From: an uncultured Hyphomicrobiales bacterium
GTDB taxonomy: Bacteria; Pseudomonadota; Alphaproteobacteria; Rhizobiales; Aestuariivirgaceae
Reading direction: 5' to 3'
NCBI GenBank assembly: GCA_903930095.1
Contig: CAIYXE010000759.1
Coordinates: 1 to 5,489, forward strand
Length of the DNA stretch: 5,489 nucleotides
Part shown: one piece after another, positions 1 to 5,489 of the stretch
How positions within the stretch are numbered: position 1 is the first letter of the stretch
Layout of the letters: every line of letters starts with the position of its first letter
The notes under the pieces: model-generated
The model's database searches: none
What the model saw: only the letters and a program-made list of their open reading frames with translations
What the model was told of the DNA's origin: nothing
Translations under genes and position numbers: made by a program

Positions 1-1681
1 ATCCGGAGTCGAACCAGACGTCGAGAATGTCGCGGACCTGCTCCCACTCGAGAACACTATGTCGCGCGCCAAGAAAACGCTGGGCAGCCCCTTCGGCAAA
101 CCAGGCATCCGCACCTTCTGCGGTGAAGGCCTCGATGATCCGGGAATTGACGTCTGGATCGTTGAGGATGGCACCCGTTTCCCGGTTCACAAACACGGCG
201 ATCGGAACGCCCCAGGCGCGCTGACGCGAGATCACCCAGTCAGGGCGCTGCTCGATCATGGCGCGCAGCCGGTTCTGGCCACCGGCGGGGAAGAACTTCG
301 TCTCGTCGATGGCCTTCAGCGCAATGTCACGCAGGCCATGACTCGACATGGAAATGAACCATTGCGGCGTGTTGCGGAAGATGATCGGCTTCTTGGAGCG
401 CCAGGAATGCGGATACTGGTGCTTCAGGCGGCCACGGGAGATGAGGGCGCCCGCTTCCGTCAGCGCCCGGATGACCGCATCGTTCGCATCACCCTTCTCA
501 CCCTTGTCCGTGATGACGCGCTTGCCGGTAAAGCCCGGCGCATCCTTGGTGTAGAAGCCATCGGCATCCACCGTGAAGGGGATGGCGCCGCCCACCTTCT
601 CCATCCAGATCACATAGTCATCCGCGCCATGGCCCGGTGCGGTGTGGACGAAGCCGGTGCCGGTGTCATCCGTCACGTGGTCGCCGTCGAGCAGCGGCAC
701 ATCGAAGCCGTAGCCGAGATGCGCCAGCGGATGCCCGCAGGTGACGCCCGCCATGTTGGCATCGGCAAGGCGCGTGAAGGATTCGACCTTTGCGGCCTTC
801 ATCACCTCCTCGGCCAGCTTGTCGGCGAGAACATATTTGTCGCCGGACTTGGCCCAATTGCCCTCAGGCGCTGCCGTGACCTCATAGAGGCCATAGGAAA
901 TCCTGGACGAGAAGCTGATGGCGCGGTTGCCGGGGATGGTCCATGGCGTGGTGGTCCAGATCACGACACTGGCATTGAGAAGGCTCGTGCCGCCACCGCG
1001 CACCGGGAATTTCACCCAGATCATATCCGACTGGTAGTCCTGGTATTCGACCTCGGCCTCGGCAAGCGCCGTCCTTTCCACCACCGACCACATGACGGGC
1101 TTGGAGCCGCGGTAGAGCTGGCCTGAGGCGGCGAATTTCAGGAGCTCGTTGGCGATCAGCGCTTCGGCGCGGAAATCCATGGTGAGGTAGGGGTTGTCCC
1201 AGTCGCCGGTCACACCCAGCCGCTTGAACTCCTCGCGCTGCACATCGATCCAGTGTGCGGCGAAGGCGCGGCATTCCTTGCGGAAATCGTTGATGGGGAC
1301 TTCGTCCTTGTTCTTGCCCTTCTCCCGGTACTGCTCCTCGATCTTCCATTCGATGGGAAGGCCGTGGCAGTCCCAGCCGGGAACGTAATTGGAATCGAAA
1401 CCCTGCATCTGCCGGGAGCGGGTGACGATGTCCTTCAGGATCTTGTTCAGCGCATGGCCGATGTGGAGGTGGCCGTTGGCGTAAGGTGGGCCGTCATGGA
1501 GAACATATTTGGGGCGGCCGGCCGACTGCTTCCTGAGCGTGCTGTAGAGGTCGAGCCCCTCCCAGCGCTTCAGCAATTCCGGTTCGCGCTGCGGCAGGCC
1601 TGCCTTCATGGCGAAGGAGGTCTTGGGCAGGAACACGGTATCGCGGTAGCGGTCAGTCTTCTGCGTCTTGTCGTCGGACAT
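1..1681 (-). CDS. ileS: Isoleucyl-tRNA synthetase, N-terminal 560 codons (partial, C-terminus off the left edge)
   Basis: Cytoplasmic class Ia aminoacyl-tRNA synthetase that charges tRNA-Ile with isoleucine and edits misactivated valine. Reading the minus strand from the ATG at 1681-1679 gives 560 uninterrupted codons that run off base 1. Visible landmarks: an N-terminal [10 protein letters not shown] segment (residues 12-21) typical of alphaproteobacterial IleS; the class I signature HLHIGH (71-76); DCHGLPIE (104-111); CP1 editing-domain motifs [11 protein letters not shown] (242-252) and [15 protein letters not shown] (341-355); and the catalytic-domain motif [13 protein letters not shown] (481-493). 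The sequence stops just after WFDSG (556-560). The KMSKS loop, anticodon-binding domain and zinc-binding tail are therefore outside the window; a full protein would be about 900-1000 residues. The start is chosen because the family-conserved sequence begins about ten residues later. No good Shine-Dalgarno precedes it, and a 7-bp inverted repeat sits 11 bases upstream. Reading frame is intact with no odd substitutions in the visible motifs. Confidence 0.98.
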   Translation of the reverse strand, partial: MSDDKTQKTDRYRDTVFLPKTSFAMKAGLPQREPELLKRWEGLDLYSTLRKQSAGRPKYVLHDGPPYANGHLHIGHALNKILKDIVTRSRQMQGFDSNYVPGWDCHGLPIEWKIEEQYREKGKNKDEVPINDFRKECRAFAAHWIDVQREEFKRLGVTGDWDNPYLTMDFRAEALIANELLKFAASGQLYRGSKPVMWSVVERTALAEAEVEYQDYQSDMIWVKFPVRGGGTSLLNASVVIWTTTPWTIPGNRAISFSSRISYGLYEVTAAPEGNWAKSGDKYVLADKLAEEVMKAAKVESFTRLADANMAGVTCGHPLAHLGYGFDVPLLDGDHVTDDTGTGFVHTAPGHGADDYVIWMEKVGGAIPFTVDADGFYTKDAPGFTGKRVITDKGEKGDANDAVIRALTEAGALISRGRLKHQYPHSWRSKKPIIFRNTPQWFISMSSHGLRDIALKAIDETKFFPAGGQNRLRAMIEQRPDWVISRQRAWGVPIAVFVNRETGAILNDPDVNSRIIEAFTAEGADAWFAEGAAQRFLGARHSVLEWEQVRDILDVWFDSG

Positions 1682-1692
1682 GGGGCGGATCG

Positions 1693-1713
1693 GTCCAAAT
1701 CAAGGGTTTGGAC
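1693..1713 (-). repeat. 7-bp perfect inverted repeat in the ileS leader
   Basis: GTCCAAA (1693-1699) and TTTGGAC (1707-1713) are perfect reverse complements separated by 7 bases. The repeat ends 11 bases before the ileS start codon, so it would fold as a hairpin in the ileS 5' leader if transcription starts upstream of it, or act as a protein-binding palindrome if transcription starts within or below it. No U-tract follows, so it is not a terminator. Function is unknown; the symmetry itself is seen directly. Confidence 0.6.
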
Positions 1714-1850
1714 GGGCTTCTAGCAGGTTTTGGGCGGCGATAAAGCGCCGATGGGGGCAGGAAAATCAGGAACCGTGCTGTCGCCATCCGACGCCGCACC
1801 TACCCCGGGCCAGCCCCAAAGGGGACTGAATTCAGGGTCAGGCGGAGGCC

Positions 1851-1872
1851 GGACAATTTCGCCCGTTTGTCC
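1851..1872. repeat. 6-bp inverted repeat, GGACAA-N10-TTGTCC
   Basis: GGACAA (1851-1856) and TTGTCC (1867-1872) are perfect reverse complements separated by 10 bases. The centre-to-centre distance of the half-sites is 16 bp. It lies immediately upstream of the A+T-rich promoter-like stretch before the channel gene and could be an operator or a chance match; 6-bp arms are weak evidence alone. Confidence 0.4.
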
Positions 1873-1887
1873 TCAGTTGGCTATTTC

Positions 1888-1921
1888 AAACACAACCTTA
1901 ATGCTACAATTGGTTGTGTTT
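1888..1921. repeat. 10-bp perfect inverted repeat, candidate operator of the channel gene
   Basis: AAACACAACC (1888-1897) and GGTTGTGTTT (1912-1921) are perfect reverse complements separated by 14 bases. The centre lies at about 1904, inside the extended -10 motif at 1902-1910, so a dimeric regulator bound to both arms would straddle the promoter. The arms also span the ATG at 1901. As RNA it would form a 10-bp stem with a 14-nt loop, but no run of U follows directly, so an intrinsic terminator is unlikely. Operator function is inferred from position. Confidence 0.6.
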
Positions 1922-4048
1922 CATTCATTTTTGCAGAATCGGGCATTGGGATGGGTAGCGCTAGTGGCGGCGCTGTTTCTGCCCATGTCTGCTGCCCTGG
2001 CTCAAGGAGAGGCCCCCGTCACGCTGACCGACGGGCAGGTGAACCAGATCGTGCAGCAGGTCACCGGGGCGGTGCTGAAGGAAATGAAGGCAGGCCAGCC
2101 GGCGGAGGCCCCTGCCAGCCCCGCGCCAGTTAAAACCCTCGAGGAAGGCTTTTCATCCTATTTGCAGGCAGAGGGAATTCAGTTTTTCGAGCAGTTCGAG
2201 AACACGCTGCGCGCCTACCCGGCGCTTGCCGATGAAATCGGGAGCATCATCTCACGGGTTGACGGCCGGCCGCAGGGGCGCGGCCCCCTCGCCTTCCTTG
2301 GCGTGGTGGCGGTGATCTTTGCCGGGGCAGTGGCACTGGGCTATGGCGCGTCATGGCTGGCGCGGTGGCTGCTGCCGGGCACGCAGGCGAAGGAAGGGGC
2401 GGCTGCCAGCATCAGCCAGATCCTGCGCCGCGCCACGGCCAACATGATCGGCTTTGCCGCTTTCTGGATGGTAACGGCCTATGCCGCCACGAAATTGTTC
2501 AACGGCGTGGGCATGCAGGGGACAGTGGGGCACTGGCTGCTGATGGGCGGTGCGCAGTTCGCGCTGTTCTACACGCTGTTCCTGATCTGGTTCCGCCCGG
2601 CGGAGACTGCCTATCGCATCGTGCCATTGGATGACAGCGACGCGCGGCTGGCGATGCGCCTGTTCGCGACCATGATGGCCATCGTCGTGCTGCGCTCATG
2701 GATATCCATCCCCATCGCCAACAACCAGCCGGCCTCGGTGATCGCGGCGGGGCTGTTGATCAACAACCTGCTGTTCATCTTGAGCTTCTTCGCGGTCGCT
2801 GTTCCGGCGCGGGACGCAGTGCGGCGGTGGATCGAGAGAACCGCCATGGGAGGGCGCGTGTCGCCGCTGAGGCGCTGGCTGGCAGCGAACTGGCTGGGAC
2901 TTGCCGGGGCGAGCGTGCTGCTGGTTTCTGCCATGCATGCCTATGGATCCGTGACCGTCCACCCGGGCGTGGTGGCGGCACTCAGCGGAACGGTGCGCTC
3001 GGTTCTGCTGATGATCCTGATCTGCGCATTTGCGGAATTCGTGGGCCGGCGCCTTGAGACCGGCGACCAGGAGGCGAAGCGCGCGATCCCCAAACTGCCT
3101 GTACTGGTGAGCCAGATGCTGCGGATGCTCATCATGCTGGGTGCCTTGGTCTATTTCACCCGGCTGTGGGCCGTGGACGCGCTGCAGGTCATGACGCAGG
3201 CGCAATGGAACAGTTTTGCGCTTTATGCCGTGGAACCGCTCGCCGCATTGTTCGGCATCTACATGGCGGTATCCTACGTGAACCATGCGGCAGCAAGATA
3301 CCTGGCCATGCACCCGAAGTTGGCAACCAAGGTGAATGAGGACGGCGAGATCAAACCTTCGTCAAATGGCTCGTCGCGGCTGCGTACGCTGATCCCTATC
3401 CTGCGCGTCTCTGTCAATGTGCTCATCGTCGTGATGGTCTCGCTATTGGTGCTCTCCCACCTCGGTTTCAACATCACGCCGCTGCTGGCGGGCGCCTCGG
3501 TGATCGGGCTTGCCATTTCCTTCGGAAGCCAGGCGCTGGTGAAGGACATCGTCACCGGCGTGCTGTTCCTTGCCGAGGATTCCTTCCGCATCGGCGAATA
3601 CATCGTCTGCGGCAATTCGAGCGGCACGGTGGAGGGCTTCACGCTGCGTTCCGTGCGGCTGCGCCATCAGGATGGGCAGATTTTCACCGTGCCCTTCGGG
3701 CAGATTGGCGAGATCGTGAACTTCAGCCGCGACTGGTCGACCGTGAAGTTCAACATGAGCCTCGACCGCGACGTCGACCTCGACGACGTTCGCCGTGTGA
3801 CGGCGAATGTCGCAGCGGAACTGAAGACGGACTATCGCGACCGGCTGCTCGACTCGCTCAAGGTGCAGGGCGTGAAGGATGTGACCGACACCGCAATCGT
3901 GGTGCAGTTCCTGTTCACCGCCCTGCCGCGCGACCCCGGCGAAATCGAGCGCGCAGCCCGCAGCCGTCTGCTGAAGGCCTTCCGGGACGACGGCATCTCC
4001 CTGTCGCGCCACCCATGGCTGGCCCCGGCCACTGCGCAGCCGGCTTGA
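1901..4048 (+). CDS. Large MscS-family mechanosensitive ion channel (YbiO-like)
   Basis: Inner-membrane channel that opens under membrane tension to release solutes during hypo-osmotic shock. As called it has 715 residues, close to E. coli YbiO. It begins with a signal peptide (hydrophobic ALGWVALVAALFLP, then ALA-Q, cleavage near residue 34), followed by a periplasmic stretch (about 35-128). About 11 membrane segments follow, roughly at 129-153, 181-199, 210-231, 250-267, 279-301, 328-349, 356-379, 400-420, 438-460, 495-520 and 526-557. The last is the pore helix, with GLAISFGSQALVKDIVTG at 536-553. Then come the beta domain (GTVEGFTLRSVRLR 575-588, NFSRDW 607-612) and an alpha/beta C-terminal domain ending at TGA. 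The product is clear; the start is not. ATG 1901 is the first ATG giving a sensible signal peptide but has no Shine-Dalgarno. TTG 1931 would give a shorter, classical one (M-QNR-hydrophobic core), and a promoter-like motif overlaps 1901. Ligand or regulation unknown. Confidence 0.93.
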   Translation: MLQLVVFHSFLQNRALGWVALVAALFLPMSAALAQGEAPVTLTDGQVNQIVQQVTGAVLKEMKAGQPAEAPASPAPVKTLEEGFSSYLQAEGIQFFEQFENTLRAYPALADEIGSIISRVDGRPQGRGPLAFLGVVAVIFAGAVALGYGASWLARWLLPGTQAKEGAAASISQILRRATANMIGFAAFWMVTAYAATKLFNGVGMQGTVGHWLLMGGAQFALFYTLFLIWFRPAETAYRIVPLDDSDARLAMRLFATMMAIVVLRSWISIPIANNQPASVIAAGLLINNLLFILSFFAVAVPARDAVRRWIERTAMGGRVSPLRRWLAANWLGLAGASVLLVSAMHAYGSVTVHPGVVAALSGTVRSVLLMILICAFAEFVGRRLETGDQEAKRAIPKLPVLVSQMLRMLIMLGALVYFTRLWAVDALQVMTQAQWNSFALYAVEPLAALFGIYMAVSYVNHAAARYLAMHPKLATKVNEDGEIKPSSNGSSRLRTLIPILRVSVNVLIVVMVSLLVLSHLGFNITPLLAGASVIGLAISFGSQALVKDIVTGVLFLAEDSFRIGEYIVCGNSSGTVEGFTLRSVRLRHQDGQIFTVPFGQIGEIVNFSRDWSTVKFNMSLDRDVDLDDVRRVTANVAAELKTDYRDRLLDSLKVQGVKDVTDTAIVVQFLFTALPRDPGEIERAARSRLLKAFRDDGISLSRHPWLAPATAQPA
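1902..1910 (+). promoter_or_regulatory. Candidate extended -10 promoter for the channel gene
   Basis: TGCTACAAT matches the extended -10 pattern TGnTATAAT at all fixed positions but one. It sits in the only A+T-rich stretch of the intergenic region. No good -35 hexamer is found at 16-18 bp: the nearest TTG (TTGGCT, 1877-1882) is 22 bp away. Extended -10 promoters can work with a poor -35. Predicted transcription start is near 1917. If this promoter is real, the ATG at 1901 cannot be used from it and a later start codon would apply. Confidence 0.4.
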
Positions 4049-4049
4049 G

Positions 4050-4086
4050 AAAGGCGGGCGGGGCGGGCTACCCCCGCTTCGCCTTT
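4050..4086. terminator. Bidirectional terminator-like hairpin between convergent genes
   Basis: AAAGGCG (4050-4056) pairs with CGCCTTT (4080-4086), and GCGGGG (4058-4063) pairs with CCCCGC (4072-4077), with a G-U pair and one bulged U between them and an 8-base loop (4064-4071). The stem is very GC-rich and ends in A-U pairs on both sides, so each direction has a short U-run at the stem's 3' edge, though no long U-tract. It begins two bases past the channel stop codon and overlaps the last codons and stop of the ureohydrolase. The convergent position supports a shared terminator; the short U-runs keep confidence moderate. Confidence 0.55.
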
Positions 4087-5024
4087 GAATCAGCCAGCAC
4101 GCAGAGCATCTCCCACATCAGGTTCGCAGCCGTCACTGCGGTGATGCCGGTTGGATCGTAGCAGGGGGCCACCTCGCAGATGTCGCCGCCGACAAGGTGC
4201 TTGCCCTGCAGGCTACGGACCATGACCTGCACTTCGCGCGGCGTCAGCCCGCCGATTTCCGGCACGCCCGTGCCCGGCGCCCAGGCGGGGTCGATACCGT
4301 CGATGTCGATGGTCATGTAGGCCGGGCCCGTCCCCAGCACCTCATGGATCTTCGCGATCACCGCTTCGCGGCCCATGCGCTCATAATCCTCGAAGGTGAT
4401 GCAGGTGAAGCCCGCATCCTCGCCCCACTTGATGTCATCGGGCGAGAAGCGCGAGCCGCGAAGTCCGATCTGGATCGTGCGCTTCGGGTCGATCAGCCCC
4501 TCCTCCACGCCGCGGCGGAAGGTGGTGGCATGGTTGATCTTCGTATCGGCAAGCGTGTCCAGCGTGTCGGCGTGGCTGTCGATGTGGAAGATGCCCACGG
4601 GGCGGTCCTTGGCCAGCGCGCGGAGGATGGGGAGCGGCACGGTATGGTCGCCGCCGATCGACAGCGGCAGGGCGCCAGCGGCGTGGATACTGGCGAAGAA
4701 ATCCTCGATCATCTGCATCGAGCGATGAAGGTCGATGGGGTTGACCGGCGCATCGCCCACATCCGCCACGTTGCAGATGTCATAGGGTGCGATGGCTGAG
4801 ACATTGTGCACCCGGCGGATGAGGCGGGAGGCCTCACGCACCGCAGAGGGGCCCTGGCGGGCGCCGGCGCGGTAGTTGACGCCGATGTCGAAGGGAACGC
4901 CCACGAGCGCGATGTCGAGCTCCGGCGACACGTCGAAGCGCTGGGTGCGCATGAAGGTTGCTATTCCGGCAAAGCGTGGCGTGACGGCGGCATCGACGGG
5001 CTGGAAGCGCGGATCTTTCTTCAT
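4068..5024 (-). CDS. Agmatinase/guanidinobutyrase-type ureohydrolase
   Basis: Arginase/agmatinase superfamily enzyme, cytoplasmic, using a dinuclear (usually Mn2+) centre to hydrolyse a guanidino compound to urea plus an amine or amino acid. The 318 residues match the usual length. Metal-ligand motifs are all present: GGDHT (124-128), DSHADT (149-154), DIDGIDPAWAPGTG (239-252), and a late EVAPCYDPTGITA (284-296) like the EVsPpyD element of agmatinases. The substrate loop reads NHATTFRRG (164-172), where relatives commonly have HGTxF. An automated label would be speB, but substrate (agmatine, guanidinobutyrate, another guanidino acid or guanidine) cannot be told from sequence. The start at ATG 5024 is preferred because AAAGG lies 8 bases upstream. 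The frame stays open to ATG 5042 and ATG 5147, but those lack a ribosome site and run into the divergent gene. Convergent with the channel gene, 19 bp apart; divergent from the DUF1989 gene by 33 bp. Confidence 0.93.
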   Translation of the reverse strand: MKKDPRFQPVDAAVTPRFAGIATFMRTQRFDVSPELDIALVGVPFDIGVNYRAGARQGPSAVREASRLIRRVHNVSAIAPYDICNVADVGDAPVNPIDLHRSMQMIEDFFASIHAAGALPLSIGGDHTVPLPILRALAKDRPVGIFHIDSHADTLDTLADTKINHATTFRRGVEEGLIDPKRTIQIGLRGSRFSPDDIKWGEDAGFTCITFEDYERMGREAVIAKIHEVLGTGPAYMTIDIDGIDPAWAPGTGVPEIGGLTPREVQVMVRSLQGKHLVGGDICEVAPCYDPTGITAVTAANLMWEMLCVLADSKAKRG

Positions 5025-5032
5025 TATGGATA

Positions 5033-5037
5033 CCTTT
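5033..5037 (-). promoter_or_regulatory. Ribosome binding site that decides the ureohydrolase start
   Basis: On the minus strand AAAGG lies 8 bases upstream of ATG 5024. The in-frame ATG at 5042 has only pyrimidine-rich sequence before it (the complement of the opposite gene's AGGAGG), so 5024 is the better start. Confidence 0.55.
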
Positions 5038-5046
5038 GACATAAGC

Positions 5047-5052
5047 AGGAGG
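5047..5052 (+). promoter_or_regulatory. Strong Shine-Dalgarno for the DUF1989 gene
   Basis: A perfect AGGAGG ends 5 bases before the GTG at 5058. It fixes this GTG as the start codon although no ATG is present nearby. It is the best ribosome binding site in the window. Confidence 0.85.
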
Positions 5053-5057
5053 ATCTC

Positions 5058-5489
5058 GTGACCACCACAGTACAGACTATCCCGGCCCGCCGTGGCAAGG
5101 CCGTTCGCCTGAACAAGGGCCAATCGGTGAAAGTCATCAACACCCATGGCAACCAGGTGGTGGATTTCTGGGCCTTCAACGCGGGCGACCTGCGCGAGTA
5201 CTTAGGGATGGAGCATTGCCGCGCCTTCTGGACCAGGCTGTTTCCGGTGGAAGGCGACAAGATGATCACCAACCGCCGCAGGCCCATTCTGACCATGACC
5301 AAGGACGCAAGCCCCGGCCGCCATGACACCTTAATCGCGCCGTGTGACAATGAACGCTACGGGCTGCTGGGCTGCACCCACTACCATGACAATTGCCGGG
5401 ACAACATGCATGCGGGGCTGGCGGAGCTTGGGATGTTCATGCCCTACACGCCGGATTCGCTGAACCTGTTCATGAACATTCCGTGGAAT
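5058..5489 (+). CDS. DUF1989 / urea carboxylase-associated family protein, N-terminal 144 codons (partial)
   Basis: Starts at GTG 5058 after a perfect AGGAGG and runs in frame to the last base. It matches the DUF1989 (urea carboxylase-associated, UAAP) family: GNQVVDFWAF (31-40) near the N-terminus, then GRHDTLIAPCDNERYG (87-102) and LGCTHYHDNC (104-113) with following RDN. These give a cluster of likely metal ligands, Cys96, Cys106, His108, His110 and Cys113. Family members are usually about 200-280 residues, so part of the C-terminal half is off the right edge. Characterised relatives CgdA and CgdB form a carboxyguanidine deiminase in bacterial guanidine degradation; other family members sit beside urea carboxylase without a proven activity. 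Here the neighbour is a divergent ureohydrolase, which hints at guanidino or urea nitrogen metabolism. Whether this is a Cgd-like subunit or a stand-alone enzyme cannot be decided from the fragment. It was found by reading the frame from GTG. Confidence 0.9.
   Translation, partial: MTTTVQTIPARRGKAVRLNKGQSVKVINTHGNQVVDFWAFNAGDLREYLGMEHCRAFWTRLFPVEGDKMITNRRRPILTMTKDASPGRHDTLIAPCDNERYGLLGCTHYHDNCRDNMHAGLAELGMFMPYTPDSLNLFMNIPWN

Larger units (their letters stand above)
1682..1900. other. Divergent intergenic region between ileS and the MscS-family gene
   Basis: About 220 bp with no convincing gene. The channel gene's frame stays open to a TTG at 1730, but that extension is low-complexity G/P/S-rich sequence with no signal peptide at its front, so it is taken as non-coding. 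The stretch holds perfect inverted repeats at 1693-1713 and 1851-1872, a short CCCCAAAGGGG palindrome at 1814-1824, and the left arm of a larger repeat starting at 1888. The last 30 or so bases are clearly more A+T-rich than the rest, as expected of a promoter. No confident sigma-70 promoter for ileS could be picked on the minus strand. Confidence 0.7.

Noticed and set aside
59..1126. Long open frame of 355 codons on the plus strand
   Set aside because: It lies opposite ileS, whose protein is unmistakable. The translation is rich in R, G, A and H with no recognisable domain, as expected for an antisense frame of a GC-rich gene.
1717..1745. Possible ileS promoter on the minus strand (TAGAAG with CTTTAT 17 bp upstream)
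   Set aside because: Both hexamers match the consensus poorly; not better than chance.
1775..1799. Imperfect hairpin (GTGC/GCAC plus GTCG/CGAC) in the intergenic region
   Set aside because: Short interrupted stem in GC-rich sequence, no U-tract, no position linked to a start codon.
1730..1900. 57-residue N-terminal extension of the channel from TTG 1730
   Set aside because: It would put a G/P/S-rich hydrophilic stretch ahead of the signal peptide, lacks a Shine-Dalgarno and covers the palindromes and promoter-like sequence.
3443..4012. Minus-strand frame of 189 codons inside the channel gene
   Set aside because: Shadow of the MscS pore and C-terminal coding region; no domain, no ribosome binding site.
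4197..4799. Plus-strand frame of 200 codons opposite the ureohydrolase
   Set aside because: Antisense shadow; the minus-strand frame carries all the metal-binding motifs.
5036..5041. Perfect TTGACA -35 hexamer on the plus strand upstream of the DUF1989 gene
   Set aside because: A -10 at normal spacing would fall after the GTG start codon and nothing there resembles TATAAT.
5025..5057. Guanidine (ykkC-type) riboswitch between the ureohydrolase and DUF1989 genes
   Set aside because: Expected from the possible pathway, but the 33-bp gap is too short for a known guanidine riboswitch and shows no conserved hairpins.

Overview
The window looks like chromosomal DNA from a high-G+C alphaproteobacterium, probably of the Rhizobiales/Hyphomicrobiales type. 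This is inferred from strong codon bias to G/C in third positions and from the look of the IleS and DUF1989 proteins; no ribosomal RNA or other taxonomic marker is present. There are four protein-coding genes, two of them cut by the window edges. No tRNA, rRNA, IS element, CRISPR array or phage remnant was seen.

Layout. (1) Bases 1-1681, minus strand: the first 560 codons of ileS, isoleucyl-tRNA synthetase; the C-terminal part lies off the left edge. (2) Bases 1682-1900: a divergent intergenic region of about 220 bp that holds three perfect inverted repeats of different sequence. The strongest (10-bp arms, 1888-1921) encloses an extended -10 promoter motif just ahead of the next gene. (3) Bases 1901-4048, plus strand: a large MscS-family mechanosensitive channel with a signal peptide, about 11 membrane segments and a C-terminal MscS pore/vestibule module, resembling the YbiO type. 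(4) Bases 4050-4086: a GC-rich hairpin between two convergent genes, overlapping the stop codon of the second; probably a bidirectional terminator. (5) Bases 4068-5024, minus strand: an agmatinase/guanidinobutyrase-type ureohydrolase. (6) From 5058 to the right edge, plus strand: a DUF1989 (urea carboxylase-associated) protein, cut after 144 codons.

How the genes relate. ileS is housekeeping, and the MscS channel is an osmotic safety valve; they share only an intergenic region. The ureohydrolase and the DUF1989 gene are divergent, with only 33 bp between start codons. DUF1989 proteins are known from urea carboxylase and guanidine degradation loci, where the CgdA/CgdB subunits deiminate carboxyguanidine. 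A ureohydrolase releases urea from guanidino compounds. The pair therefore suggests a small guanidino/urea nitrogen-salvage locus that continues beyond the right edge. This link is inference from families and gene position. Nothing in the window is clearly a wholly new system; the most interesting points are this gene pair and the palindromes upstream of the channel gene.
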